From Gilliamella apis (GTDB lineage Bacteria > Pseudomonadota > Gammaproteobacteria > Enterobacterales > Orbaceae): DNA of 64,000 nucleotides. The notes under the pieces are model-generated. The model was not told the DNA's origin. It was given only the letters and a program-made list of their open reading frames with translations, and made no database searches. Where the stretch lies: contig NZ_NASD01000010.1 in assembly GCF_002142155.1 (NCBI RefSeq), positions 1-64,000 on the forward strand, written 5' to 3'. This document shows positions 30,711 through 40,645 of the stretch, in pieces (positions within the stretch are counted from its first letter, which is position 1; each line of letters begins with the position of its first letter). Position numbers and translations under genes: made by a program.

Positions 30711-31430
30711 ATGAAATTTTCTTTTTCAATCGAAAATTGGTTTGCTTTATCTGCGGGTTTATCTTCTAAATCTGACTGGCAATTATGGTCAAAACAGATT
30801 AACCACAATTGGGATTTACCACTACCCAAACTCAATAAACTACCTATGATGCAAGCAAGGAGGATGAGTATTTCATCTCGCCTAGCAGTTGAAGTTGGTT
30901 TGGAGCTTATTGAAAATAACAAACTTGACTTAGCAATATTCTCAAGTAGGCATGGTGAACTTGAAAGAACATATAAAATACTTACAGCATTAAATCAAAA
31001 TGTTGATATTTCACCAACTGACTTCGCATTATCAGTACATAATACAGCATCAGGATTATTCACGATTATTGCCAAACAAAAAGTGCCCGTCACTTCACTT
31101 AGTGCAAATGATGATAGTTTTCAGCAAAGTTTGTTAGAAGCACTACCGATATTACTTCAAAAAGATAAAAAAGTACTATTAATTGATTTTGATGGTATGA
31201 TACCTCAATCTTATCAAACAATTGTTCACCAATTAATTCCTTACTATGCGGTAGGATATATTTTAACTAAAGGTAATCAATTTACTTGTCAAAGTATTGA
31301 AAAAACATCACAATCAAATCAAATCGACTATCCTCAATCGTTAGCTTTTTTAAATGCATTTTTAAATAAACAGCAACAATTCATCATAAAAGGTTTATCT
31401 CAAGATTGGCAATGGACTCTCAATACATAA
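30711..31430 (+). CDS. apeC: Beta-ketoacyl synthase-like chain length factor ApeC
   Basis: The 239-residue protein resembles only the N-terminal half of a ketosynthase (LAVEVGLELIENNKLDLAIFSSRHGELERT, then SVHNTASG). It has no active-site cysteine. This is the short chain-length-factor type of APE systems, which pairs with the true ketosynthase ApeO. It opens a 16-gene plus-strand run whose order matches apeC-apeR. Confidence 0.85.
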   Translation: MKFSFSIENWFALSAGLSSKSDWQLWSKQINHNWDLPLPKLNKLPMMQARRMSISSRLAVEVGLELIENNKLDLAIFSSRHGELERTYKILTALNQNVDISPTDFALSVHNTASGLFTIIAKQKVPVTSLSANDDSFQQSLLEALPILLQKDKKVLLIDFDGMIPQSYQTIVHQLIPYYAVGYILTKGNQFTCQSIEKTSQSNQIDYPQSLAFLNAFLNKQQQFIIKGLSQDWQWTLNT

Positions 31431-32209
31431 AAAAACGAAAACCATATACCTTAAATCAGTGGTGGCGATTATTCGCAACTGCATTGGGTTTTATTATATT
31501 TGGTCTTTATGGGTTAATCGTTCTTTCGATAATCTGGTTTAGTTTATTGAGGTTATTCGTATGGAATAAACAAAAAAGAACAATAATTGCTCAATATAGC
31601 ATTAGTATAAGTTTTAAAGTATTTTTGTGGATAATAAAATATCTAGGTATTTTTAATTATCAATTTACAGGAATTGAAAAATTAAAACACGATGAAGGAT
31701 GTTTAATCATTGCAAATCATCCCTCTTTATTAGATGTAGTATTGCTGGTATCCGTTATGCGTAGATGTGATTGCTTGGTTAAAGGAGCTTTACTTAATAA
31801 TATTTTCATCAGTCGCATTATTAAAACGGCAGGTTATATTCTTAATGGAGAATCAAGCAGGATACTACCACAATGCAACGAAATCTTGTCTAACAAGGGT
31901 AAAATTTTGATTTTCCCAGAAGGAACAAGAAGCATACCCAATAACCCTATAACATTACAAAGAGGTGCTGCAAACATAGCATTACGTTGCCATGCAGATA
32001 TTCGAATCATACATATTCAATGCAATCCACCTTGGTTGATAAAACAACAAAAATGGTATGACATTCCTAAAAGAAAGGCAGTTTTCAATATCAATGTCGG
32101 TGAAAAGATTAAAATTGAAGACTTTTTAGACCAAAATACCACTATTGCCGCAAGAAAACTGACAAGACATCTTGCATCATTGTTAACCCTAGAACAATTA
32201 AAAGAATAA
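31412..32209 (+). CDS. apeD: Lysophospholipid acyltransferase-like membrane enzyme ApeD
   Basis: The 265-residue protein has an N-terminal membrane segment and the PlsC motifs ANHPSLLD (101-108) and IFPEGTRS. It probably transfers the polyene acyl chain to a lipid or sugar acceptor at the inner membrane. ATG 31412 is preferred over the upstream TTG at 31406. It overlaps apeC by 19 bp. Confidence 0.85.
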   Translation: MDSQYIKKRKPYTLNQWWRLFATALGFIIFGLYGLIVLSIIWFSLLRLFVWNKQKRTIIAQYSISISFKVFLWIIKYLGIFNYQFTGIEKLKHDEGCLIIANHPSLLDVVLLVSVMRRCDCLVKGALLNNIFISRIIKTAGYILNGESSRILPQCNEILSNKGKILIFPEGTRSIPNNPITLQRGAANIALRCHADIRIIHIQCNPPWLIKQQKWYDIPKRKAVFNINVGEKIKIEDFLDQNTTIAARKLTRHLASLLTLEQLKE

Positions 32210-32228
32210 CAGATACAAAGGAAATAAA

Positions 32229-32483
32229 ATGGAAACTCTACATCATGATATAAAGGCATTAATAATTGATGTTCTTAATTTAGAAGATATCACACCTGAA
32301 GATATTGATACCCAAGCTCCACTATTTGGAGATGGATTAGGTTTAGATTCAATAGACGCACTAGAACTAGGTCTTGCGATCAAAAATCAATATGGTATTG
32401 TTTTATCATCTGAAAGTGAAGAAACCAAAAAAGCATTTTACTCAGTTGCAACTTTAGCTGATTTAATTAGTTCTCAACAGTAA
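32229..32483 (+). CDS. apeE: Acyl carrier protein ApeE
   Basis: This 84-residue carrier protein has the phosphopantetheine site LGLDSIDALELG with Ser41. It needs a 4'-phosphopantetheinyl transferase to become active. It is followed 15 bp later by a second carrier. In APE systems one carrier holds the aryl starter and growing chain. The order matches apeE. Confidence 0.9.
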   Translation: METLHHDIKALIIDVLNLEDITPEDIDTQAPLFGDGLGLDSIDALELGLAIKNQYGIVLSSESEETKKAFYSVATLADLISSQQ

Positions 32484-32498
32484 TAAGGAAGTTTTTTA

Positions 32499-32747
32499 AT
32501 GGATAAGCAACAAATTTTTCAACAAGTTCAATCTGCACTAGTGCAACTTTTTGAATTACCTGCCGATCAGATTAAGCCAGAATCTAAACTTTTTGAAGAA
32601 TTAGACTTAGACAGTATTGATGCTGTAGATTTAGTCGTACATTTACAAAAAAAGATTGGTAAAAAAGTCGATCCAGAAACATTTAAAGCAGTTAGAACCG
32701 TTCAAGACGTTGTTGATGCAGTAGACAATTTAATGAATACCAAATAG
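32499..32747 (+). CDS. apeF: Acyl carrier protein ApeF
   Basis: This 82-residue carrier protein has the site LDLDSIDAVDLV with Ser39. It differs clearly from the preceding carrier, so the two are not a recent duplication. Adjacent paired carriers are characteristic of APE clusters. It is followed 4 bp later by a membrane protein. Confidence 0.9.
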   Translation: MDKQQIFQQVQSALVQLFELPADQIKPESKLFEELDLDSIDAVDLVVHLQKKIGKKVDPETFKAVRTVQDVVDAVDNLMNTK

Positions 32748-32751
32748 CATA

Positions 32752-33315
32752 ATGAATAAGGTAAAGTTAATAATAAAAGCAATAACAGGGGTTATCCTGT
32801 TTTGCTACCCTTTAGTTATTTACTTATCTTTCAAATATCAAGTAATCAATATTGCTATTTTATGTATTGTTACATTGTTAATATTGAGACTAATTACATT
32901 ACCCAATTTATTTTCAAATATAGGTTGGTTAGCTAAAGTTGTAACGTGCTTTGGGTTGTTATTAGCATTAATTAGTTGGATATTTAACGAATTTCAATTC
33001 TTACTTTATTACCCTGTAGCAACTAACCTACTATTCTTAATCTTTTTTGGCTACTCATTATATCAACCACAAAATATTATTGAAAAATTTGCCAGATTAA
33101 AAGAAGGTAATTTAACACCGAGTACAATTAAATATACAAGAAAAGTAACTATTTGTTGGTGTTTACTTTTTATATTAAATGGTTCAATTGCACTAATTAC
33201 ATGTTTCATTAATGATATGTATTGGTGGACAATATATAACGGATTAATAAGTTATATCTTTACTGGACTATTAATGGGGGGAGAATGGATTGTTCGTCAA
33301 AAACTAAAACATTAG
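32752..33315 (+). CDS. apeG: Membrane protein ApeG (COG4648-like)
   Basis: The 187-residue hydrophobic protein has about five or six membrane segments and no catalytic motif. Proteins of this type always sit between the carriers and the adenylation enzyme in APE clusters and are sometimes mislabelled as gyrase subunits. The role is unknown, perhaps anchoring the synthase to the membrane. It overlaps apeH by 31 bp. Confidence 0.75.
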   Translation: MNKVKLIIKAITGVILFCYPLVIYLSFKYQVINIAILCIVTLLILRLITLPNLFSNIGWLAKVVTCFGLLLALISWIFNEFQFLLYYPVATNLLFLIFFGYSLYQPQNIIEKFARLKEGNLTPSTIKYTRKVTICWCLLFILNGSIALITCFINDMYWWTIYNGLISYIFTGLLMGGEWIVRQKLKH

Positions 33316-34655
33316 TTTTATTATCGGAGCAATTATTACGCCCTGATTATGAAATAATAGCATACAGAAAACACCAACCACTAACAGTTGGTGATTTAAA
33401 AAAACTAACCAATACTATTATCAGCAAAATCAGAAAACATCCAGAAAAAAACTGGGTTTTATTCATGGATGACAGTTTTAATTTTGTTGCAGGACTTTTC
33501 GCTCTCCTATATTCAGGAAAACATCCACTGCTACTAAATCCTAACTATATTGAGTTACAACACTATTATCAGGCAATATTAACTGATATCGATATCGCAA
33601 ATATTAATTTACCAACTACGCTACCAATCATTGATATCAATCAGCCTCAACTAGATGAGAAAATTAGTACAATCAATCCAAACTTTAAACAAACATCATT
33701 GACATTATTTACCTCAGGTTCAACTGGATTACCCAAACCAATTGAGAAATCAATTTCTCAACTTGAAAATGAAATTGCGATATTAATAAATAATTTAGGC
33801 GGACCAACCAATGATCTATTTGTTGCTTCTGTGTCACATGAACATATGTATGGGTTAACTTTTAAAATAATGTTATCGTTAAGTTGTAAAATACCTTTTG
33901 TATGCGAAACAATACTCTATCAAGAACAATTAGCAACTTACCAATCAAAAAAAATAACTTACATTACAACGCCATCAATTGTTAAAAATTTAGATAATAA
34001 ATTACCGATTATTAAGTGTGAAAATGTGTTTTCTTCTGGCGGAAAACTGAGTTTCGACAATGCTCAATTTTGCTTACAAAATTTCAACGTATTACCTTGT
34101 GAAATTTATGGTTCAAGTGAAACAGGAATTATAGCAAAAAGAAAGCAAAAATCGTTAAATACGCCTTGGGAACTTTTTTATCCAATTCAAATAAAATACA
34201 CCTCAGATCATCAACCACTATTGATATCACCATTACTGCAGCAAGCTGAATTACTAAGCGATAAATTACAAAAAATAGATGATACGAAATTCTATTTAAA
34301 AGGTCGCATAGATAAAATAGTCAAGATTGCCGAACAGCGCCTATCCCTTACATTTATAGAAAAGCAAATAAATAAACTAGCAGTAGTTGAAGAAGTAATT
34401 GTTATTCCATTAGAACAAAATAATCGAACTATTTTAGGCGCCATTATCAAAATAGACTCAACCAACAGTAAAGAGATAGATAACTTTAACCACTTTAAAC
34501 TTACACAATATTTTCGACATTTAATAAAAGATACATTATCATTAGTTGAAACGCCCAAAAAATGGCGTTTTATTGAAAATTTTCCGAAAAATTCACAGGG
34601 TAAATGCACTTATACTGACTTAAAAGCATTATTTGATGCAACAGATAAGATATGA
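33285..34655 (+). CDS. apeH: Adenylation enzyme / acyl-ACP ligase ApeH
   Basis: The 456-residue member of the acyl-CoA synthetase superfamily has the P-loop-like motif TLFTSGSTGLPKP (140-152), EIYGSSETG near 275 and FYLKGRIDKIVKI near 340. KNSQGK near the end supplies the catalytic lysine. It is expected to activate an aromatic acid such as 4-hydroxybenzoate and load it on a carrier protein. It overlaps both neighbours. Confidence 0.88.
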   Translation: MDCSSKTKTLVLLSEQLLRPDYEIIAYRKHQPLTVGDLKKLTNTIISKIRKHPEKNWVLFMDDSFNFVAGLFALLYSGKHPLLLNPNYIELQHYYQAILTDIDIANINLPTTLPIIDINQPQLDEKISTINPNFKQTSLTLFTSGSTGLPKPIEKSISQLENEIAILINNLGGPTNDLFVASVSHEHMYGLTFKIMLSLSCKIPFVCETILYQEQLATYQSKKITYITTPSIVKNLDNKLPIIKCENVFSSGGKLSFDNAQFCLQNFNVLPCEIYGSSETGIIAKRKQKSLNTPWELFYPIQIKYTSDHQPLLISPLLQQAELLSDKLQKIDDTKFYLKGRIDKIVKIAEQRLSLTFIEKQINKLAVVEEVIVIPLEQNNRTILGAIIKIDSTNSKEIDNFNHFKLTQYFRHLIKDTLSLVETPKKWRFIENFPKNSQGKCTYTDLKALFDATDKI

Positions 34656-35014
34656 AAAAAGAGTTAGCCACAGAAATAAACATTATAAAAACTGAAACAG
34701 AAGCTAATATTGAAATGACCATACCATCAGATCTTTTTTGGTTTCAAGGGCATTTCCCTACACAACCAGTATTGCCTGGGGTGACACAGCTTAATTGGGT
34801 TATTAGTTATGCCCAAAAGCTATTCAATTCTAATTTATCAATATCATCTATTGAAGTAGTAAAATTTCAATCACCGATATTACCCAATGATCATCTAAAA
34901 TTAACCTTAATTTGGGATAAAGACACCCAAAAACTAAAATTCACTTATAGTTTTATTACCCAGTACAATAACAATAAAATAGCAAGTACAGGAAAGCTTA
35001 CCCTATGTCAGTAG
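34652..35014 (+). CDS. apeI: 3-hydroxyacyl-ACP dehydratase-like protein ApeI
   Basis: This 120-residue hot-dog-fold protein has GHFPTQPVLPGVTQ (33-46), the FabA/FabZ active-site loop with His34. In APE biosynthesis ApeI works as a heterodimer with ApeP, and each dehydration adds one conjugated double bond. It overlaps apeH by 4 bp and apeJ by 10 bp. Confidence 0.87.
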   Translation: MKKELATEINIIKTETEANIEMTIPSDLFWFQGHFPTQPVLPGVTQLNWVISYAQKLFNSNLSISSIEVVKFQSPILPNDHLKLTLIWDKDTQKLKFTYSFITQYNNNKIASTGKLTLCQ

Positions 35015-36738
35015 TAGCACCGCACTTGTCTGATAGTTACTGTTTTATTATCCCTTGTTATAATCATAGTGATGCATTAGTCAATGTACTCAAAAATATT
35101 GAGCAATACCATATTCCTTGCTTTTTAATTGATGATGGTAGCGCATATGAGCAAGCACAAAAACTAATTGAAATCAGTAATCAATACCCATGGGTAAATT
35201 TAGTTCGATTATCTTCAAATAAAGGTAAAGGTGCGGCTGTTATGTGTGGGTTTAACCATGCATTTAATCAAAATTTTGATTATGCCATACAGATTGATGC
35301 TGATGGGCAACATGATAGCAAAATTGTAAAGCAGCTTATTGAACAATCTAAATTAAACCCAAATGCATTGATATCTGGTTGTCCTGTCTATGATGATTCA
35401 GTACCAAAACATCGCCTCATTGCGAGGTATATAACCCATTTTTGGGTATGGATAGAAACCTTATCTTTTAATATAAAAGACAGTATGTGTGGGTTTCGTA
35501 TTTATCCTTTAAAACCAACATGTAAACTGATAAAACAATACCAAATTGGTAAAAAAATGGATTTTGATACCGACATCATGGTTCGATTATATTGGCAAGG
35601 CATTGATTCGGTTTTTGTACCGACACAGGTGACTTATCCTGTTGATGGTATCTCTCACTTTAAAGCATTCAAAGATAATCTATTAATTTCTTGGATGCAT
35701 ACACGACTTTTTTTGGGCATGTTGCCACGAATACCAAAATTAATAAAACATAACCGATTGAAGAAAAATAAAAATACGCACTGGTCACAAACTGAAGAAC
35801 GTAAAGGTCTATTTGGTATTAAATTAATTTTAATGTTATATCGCTTATTAGGTCGTCGAGCGGCTCAAATAATCATGTTCCCGGTAATTAGTTATTTCTG
35901 GTTAACTGGAAAAAAACAACGGCAAGCATCCAAAATATATTTAGAAAAAATTCTTAAACAATATCAAAATGTTCCTTTAATAGAGAAGAAAAAATTAACT
36001 TCTTTCCAACATTTTCAACATTTTGGTGAATCACTCTTAGACAAACTTGCCAGCTGGCAAGGTGATATAAAACTTGATGACATTTATGCACCGAATAAAA
36101 ACGAATTTTTAAAGTTAGTTTCGGAACAAAAAGGCATTATATTAATTTGTTCCCATCTAGGTGATATTGAAATGTGTCGAGCACTAGCTGAAATATCACA
36201 TAATGTGAAAATTAATGCCCTAGTTCATAAACGTAATGCAGTACGATTTAATCAAGTATTAAAACAAGTTAATGAAGCTTCGATTATTAATTTAATTGAA
36301 GTCGCAACTTTAGGTGCAGATACAGCCATATTACTTCAGCAAAAACTAGAAGCTGGTGAATGGGTCGCTATCATTGCAGATAGGACTTCGGTTAATCCAT
36401 ATCAGAGAGTACCCGAAAACTCAATTATTTGGGCAAACTTTCTTGGTAAACCTGCTCCCTTTCCTAAAGGACCGTTTGTATTATCTTCTGCATTAAAATT
36501 TCCTGTTTACTTTTGCTGGGGATTAAAACCAAACGGGCGATTCCAAATATACCTTGAACACTTTACTGATGAGTTAAAACTATCAAGAAAAAACAGACAA
36601 GAAGAACTTGAACAAACTGTACAACTTTACGCTAATAGACTAGAACATTATTGTCTACAATCGCCACTTGATTGGTTCAATTTTTTCGATTTTTGGCAAT
36701 TTAATCCACCTGAAACACTTAGAAATAAAGATGAATAA
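35005..36738 (+). CDS. apeJ: Fused family 2 glycosyltransferase / acyltransferase ApeJ
   Basis: The 577-residue protein is a fusion. Residues about 10-240 are a GT2 glycosyltransferase (IPCYNHSDALVNVLKN, QIDADGQHD with the DxD motif). Residues about 265-570 are an LpxL/HtrB-like acyltransferase (ICSHLGDIEMCRAL as the HX4E motif). It probably builds the glycolipid anchor that carries the polyene. Start and end overlap the neighbouring genes. Confidence 0.86.
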   Translation: MSVVAPHLSDSYCFIIPCYNHSDALVNVLKNIEQYHIPCFLIDDGSAYEQAQKLIEISNQYPWVNLVRLSSNKGKGAAVMCGFNHAFNQNFDYAIQIDADGQHDSKIVKQLIEQSKLNPNALISGCPVYDDSVPKHRLIARYITHFWVWIETLSFNIKDSMCGFRIYPLKPTCKLIKQYQIGKKMDFDTDIMVRLYWQGIDSVFVPTQVTYPVDGISHFKAFKDNLLISWMHTRLFLGMLPRIPKLIKHNRLKKNKNTHWSQTEERKGLFGIKLILMLYRLLGRRAAQIIMFPVISYFWLTGKKQRQASKIYLEKILKQYQNVPLIEKKKLTSFQHFQHFGESLLDKLASWQGDIKLDDIYAPNKNEFLKLVSEQKGIILICSHLGDIEMCRALAEISHNVKINALVHKRNAVRFNQVLKQVNEASIINLIEVATLGADTAILLQQKLEAGEWVAIIADRTSVNPYQRVPENSIIWANFLGKPAPFPKGPFVLSSALKFPVYFCWGLKPNGRFQIYLEHFTDELKLSRKNRQEELEQTVQLYANRLEHYCLQSPLDWFNFFDFWQFNPPETLRNKDE

Positions 36739-37153
36739 TTTTAACAACTGCTATATCACAATCGACTATACCCCATCTTTTCATGATACTGATGCTATGG
36801 GTGTTGTTTGGCATGGTAATTATCTTAAATTTTTCGAAAAAGCTCGCGAAGCCTTATTTAGAAAATTTAACTATGGTTATAAAGAAATGATTGATTCTGG
36901 TTATCTATGGCCTATTGTTGATGCCAAAATCAAATATACCGCACCAGCGCTAGCTGAACAAACTTTAGAAATTAATGCCAAACTTGAAGAATATGAGCAT
37001 AGAATAAAAATAAGCTACCTAATAAAAGACAAAAAAACAGGTAAAAAAACGACATCAGGCTACACAATTCAAGTTGCTGTATCGGCTGCTAATCAAGAAA
37101 TGACCTTTGTCACACCTGACATATTTTTGCAATGTTTTGGATTAATCAAATGA
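36731..37153 (+). CDS. apeK: 4HBT-family thioesterase ApeK
   Basis: The 140-residue hot-dog thioesterase has FHDTDAMGVVWHGNYLKFFE near its start, the 4HBT active-site motif. ATG 36731 overlaps the apeJ stop by 8 bases and gives the normal family length. An upstream in-frame ATG at 36668 would add 21 residues of apeJ-overlapping sequence. It probably releases or edits the polyene chain. The end overlaps apeL by 4 bp. Confidence 0.87.
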   Translation: MNNFNNCYITIDYTPSFHDTDAMGVVWHGNYLKFFEKAREALFRKFNYGYKEMIDSGYLWPIVDAKIKYTAPALAEQTLEINAKLEEYEHRIKISYLIKDKKTGKKTTSGYTIQVAVSAANQEMTFVTPDIFLQCFGLIK

Positions 37154-37755
37154 AAAAATACCTTACTATTTTATTCTCGATGCTACTCTTGACCTTTTCA
37201 ACTATATCCAGTGCAATAACGTTAACTGATTTACAACAGTTATTTAGTAAAAACCAAGTTGTTCGTGCTGATTTTGTTCAAGATCGCTATATTAATGGTT
37301 TAACTGCACCCATTCATTCAACAGGAAAAATGATCATATCCAAAGAATTAGGATTATGGTGGCAACAAAAGACACCTTTTGCGATGACATTAAAAATGAA
37401 TCAACAACGGATGGAACAACGAATAGAAGGCCAAGAACCAGAAGTGATAACAGCAGAAAAACAACCACAACTTTTTCAATTTAATCAACTACTAACAGCA
37501 ATTTTCACTGCCGATAAAGATATGCTTGAAAGTAATTTTGATATAACAGTTACCGAACAAAATAAATATTGGACCGTAACACTACAACCTAAATTGGCGC
37601 CCTTAAACAAAATTTTCAAACAGATAATTCTCAATGGTAAATCTTATTTAGAAAAAGTTACCATTAATGATATGCAAAACGATAAAACAGAACTGACATT
37701 CGCAAATCATAAAACAACGAAATTAAGTCAAAATGAACAATTGTTATTCCGATAA
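37150..37755 (+). CDS. apeL: LolA-like periplasmic carrier ApeL
   Basis: The 201-residue protein has a Sec signal peptide (about 1-22, ending STISSA) and a LolA-type fold signature (FVQDRYINGLTAPIHSTGK, then LWWQQKTPF). LolA carries lipoproteins across the periplasm. This paralogue is thought to carry the hydrophobic aryl polyene lipid to the outer membrane. ATG 37150 overlaps the apeK stop (ATGA). Confidence 0.86.
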   Translation: MKKYLTILFSMLLLTFSTISSAITLTDLQQLFSKNQVVRADFVQDRYINGLTAPIHSTGKMIISKELGLWWQQKTPFAMTLKMNQQRMEQRIEGQEPEVITAEKQPQLFQFNQLLTAIFTADKDMLESNFDITVTEQNKYWTVTLQPKLAPLNKIFKQIILNGKSYLEKVTINDMQNDKTELTFANHKTTKLSQNEQLLFR

Positions 37756-40042
37756 TCGATTAATATTAACAAGAAGAGCAATTCTATGGTTAATAATCGC
37801 AATCTGTCTGATTTTTACTGCATATAATCTTTTAGTTAACAGTAAAATCAATAGTAGCGTTTTATCTTTATTACCCAAAGAACAAACCAACAATGTTCCG
37901 ACTGAACTCATTGATGGCTTCCAAAATCGATTGGACAAACAGTTAGTCTGGTTAATTAAGCCTGCAAATAATGAATTAGAGCCAGTAAATTGGTGGTACC
38001 AAACTTTAAAAAAACAATCTTTCATCGGCGAAGTAAATGGTTATTTCGATGAACAATTTCAAAAAAAATGGGGAGAGTTTGCATTTAAATATCGCTACCA
38101 ATTGCTCGACATAAAAACCAGCGAAAGATTGAAAAATCATACGCAACTAAATTGGATTCAAAGCCAATTATATTCTCCATTTAGTGGGATAAGTGCTACC
38201 GAATTAGAAAATGATCCGCTTTTACTTACACGCTCATCACAATTAAATCAACTAGCAAACTCAGGTGGGTTGACTATCCAAAATAACCGGTTGTCTGGAC
38301 AAGATAACCAAGGCAATCAATGGTATATGATTTACGCTGAACTAAGTGATTCATCATTTAATATGAGTCAATCGCATAAGATTACCAGTCAGTTAAGTGA
38401 TCTTACCAAACAATTACATGAACAATGGCCTAATGTTGAAATTTTAAAAAGAGGTGTGCTGTTTTACAGCGATTATGCAAGTAGTGAAGCTAAAGATGAT
38501 ATAACCACAATTGGTAGTCTATCAATCATCGGTATAGTAATATTAATTATTAGTATATTTCGATCCATAAGGCCGATAATTCTATCTTTACTGTCAATTT
38601 TTATTGGTTTAATTTGTGGTTTAATTGCGGTTTTAACTCTATTTGGTGAAATTCATATTATGACACTAGTTATGAGCACTAGTGTCATAGGTATAACCGT
38701 TGATTATTCACTTCACTACTTAACAGAACGACTGTTACATGGTAATCAAGAATCACCTTATGCCAGTTTAAAAAAACTAATATCAACGCTAACTTTAGCC
38801 CTGTGCACAAGTTTTATTGCTTATATTATTCTATTAATTGCACCTTTTCCCGGTTTGAAACAGCTATCAATATTTGCAGTATTTGGCCTGATAGGTGCTT
38901 TTTTAACCGTCATATGCTGGTATCCATTACTAGTTAACAAATTGCCTGTCCGTGAACATGTTGGTTATAAATTATTAAATCGCTGGTTAAATTTATGGCA
39001 ATATAAACAGATGCAATGGTTAATGGTATCGATTGCAGTATTATTTATTGGTTATGGCTTAATTAATTTAAAGGTCGATGACGATATTGGAAAACTACAA
39101 GCATTACCAGTACAATTACAACAACAAGAACAAAAAATTATCAGCATCACCCATCAGACAACTGATCAAAAATGGTTTATCGTGTTTGGTGATACAGCTG
39201 AACAAACCTTGCAACGACTAGAACAGTTTTCACTCAAACTTGAAAAAGCCAAATTAGCAGGTTATTTTGAACAATATCAAAGTATAAATTTACCTTCGAT
39301 ACAAAAACAACAACAAAATATTGAATTAGTAAAACAATACAGTCCAGAAATTTTATCCTCATTAACGCAAATGGGAATTAAAACTAAGTTACCTGACCTT
39401 AATAAGAAACAAGCGATTATTACACCAGAGGAATGGCTACAAAGTGAACTTAGTCAGGGGAGAAAATTACTTTGGTTAACCTTACAAACAGGACAAAGTG
39501 CTACTTTAATTCCAATTAGCGGTATTAAAAATATCAGTGAAATTAAAAAATTATCTGAAATTGATAAAGGTATTTATTGGCTTGATCGTCGAGATGAATT
39601 TAACACTATGTTTACCTTTTATAGAATACACTTATCTCAACTTATTGCTGGAGCAGTAACTATTATTTGCCTATGTTTTATATTCTATCATCGTAAATAT
39701 GGTTTAAAAGCAGCATTAAAAAGCACATTGCCAACCTTATTATCGATTGGTATCGCATTAGCTATGCATGGCATAACTAATCAAACTCTTAATTTATTCT
39801 CAATGTTAGCACTAATTCTTGTTATTGGTATTGGTATCGACTATAGTTTATTTCTTAGTAATGATAAAAGCCAAACTCAAAGTGCGTTATTAGCAGTTTT
39901 TATGGCTGCGTTAACCACAATATTATCTTTTGGCCTATTAATAATAAGCCATACTGTCGCAATCAAGGGGTTTGGATTGGTATTAACCAGTGGCATTTTT
40001 ACTGCTTTTTTATTTGCTCCATTAGTTATCAATAATAAATAA
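37733..40042 (+). CDS. apeM: RND/MMPL-family exporter ApeM
   Basis: The 769-residue protein has the RND layout: one N-terminal membrane segment, a periplasmic domain, a block of about five segments, a second periplasmic domain and a second block. GITVDYSLHYL and GIGIDYSLFL are the paired TM4/TM10 motifs with the proton-relay aspartate. It most likely extracts the polyene lipid from the inner membrane and passes it to ApeL. It overlaps apeL by 23 bp. Confidence 0.88.
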   Translation: MNNCYSDNRLILTRRAILWLIIAICLIFTAYNLLVNSKINSSVLSLLPKEQTNNVPTELIDGFQNRLDKQLVWLIKPANNELEPVNWWYQTLKKQSFIGEVNGYFDEQFQKKWGEFAFKYRYQLLDIKTSERLKNHTQLNWIQSQLYSPFSGISATELENDPLLLTRSSQLNQLANSGGLTIQNNRLSGQDNQGNQWYMIYAELSDSSFNMSQSHKITSQLSDLTKQLHEQWPNVEILKRGVLFYSDYASSEAKDDITTIGSLSIIGIVILIISIFRSIRPIILSLLSIFIGLICGLIAVLTLFGEIHIMTLVMSTSVIGITVDYSLHYLTERLLHGNQESPYASLKKLISTLTLALCTSFIAYIILLIAPFPGLKQLSIFAVFGLIGAFLTVICWYPLLVNKLPVREHVGYKLLNRWLNLWQYKQMQWLMVSIAVLFIGYGLINLKVDDDIGKLQALPVQLQQQEQKIISITHQTTDQKWFIVFGDTAEQTLQRLEQFSLKLEKAKLAGYFEQYQSINLPSIQKQQQNIELVKQYSPEILSSLTQMGIKTKLPDLNKKQAIITPEEWLQSELSQGRKLLWLTLQTGQSATLIPISGIKNISEIKKLSEIDKGIYWLDRRDEFNTMFTFYRIHLSQLIAGAVTIICLCFIFYHRKYGLKAALKSTLPTLLSIGIALAMHGITNQTLNLFSMLALILVIGIGIDYSLFLSNDKSQTQSALLAVFMAALTTILSFGLLIISHTVAIKGFGLVLTSGIFTAFLFAPLVINNK

Positions 40043-40072
40043 AACGAATAATGAAATATTAGGTATAAAAGG

Positions 40073-40642
40073 ATGAAGAAATATTTAAATTTAACTTTAT
40101 TATTATTAAGTCTATTGATTTCAGCTTGCTCATCTCAACCTAAATCAGAAGCTTGGTTGACCAAAGGAACTAAAGTTAACTTGCCAAAATTAGATCTCAA
40201 CCAAGATTATCACGATCAACAATTGTTAACTTTTAAATACAATAATCAAGAAAACTCAATTATCACAATCGTTGACATCAAAAACAACCATTTAACTGTA
40301 ATGGGACTTTCTACTATCGGTATTCGTCTATTTGAAATCCAATATAACGGCAGTGAAGTCAAAGCGAAACAACATTTATTTATCCAACAACTACCTCCAC
40401 CAGAACAAGTATTATCGGACATCATGTTAAGCATTTTGCCAACAGTTGCATGGCAAAAAGTATTACCTAGCAATTGGCAGCTCATTGATAAAGATTTATC
40501 TAGAACACTTATTAATGACCTACACGAAACCATTATTAATATCACCTATAATAAACAGTCCTCAACTGTTATACGCAAACCAATTAAAATTGAACATGCT
40601 GTATTTGGTTATCAAATTGCAATTCAGAGTATGGAACAATAA
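40073..40642 (+). CDS. apeN: Outer-membrane-type lipoprotein ApeN (DUF3261)
   Basis: The 189-residue protein has a lipoprotein signal peptide with lipobox LISAC (Cys19) and a DUF3261-like body. Serine at +2 suggests outer-membrane sorting. In APE clusters it accompanies the LolA-like carrier, so it may be the LolB-like receiver. It follows apeM by 30 bp with its own AAAGGA site and ends 3 bp before apeO. Confidence 0.82.
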   Translation: MKKYLNLTLLLLSLLISACSSQPKSEAWLTKGTKVNLPKLDLNQDYHDQQLLTFKYNNQENSIITIVDIKNNHLTVMGLSTIGIRLFEIQYNGSEVKAKQHLFIQQLPPPEQVLSDIMLSILPTVAWQKVLPSNWQLIDKDLSRTLINDLHETIINITYNKQSSTVIRKPIKIEHAVFGYQIAIQSMEQ

Positions 40643-40645
40643 TAG

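Noticed and set aside
36668-36730. Longer N-terminus for the thioesterase
   Set aside because: It would lie inside apeJ, and the family motif begins just after the ATG at 36731.
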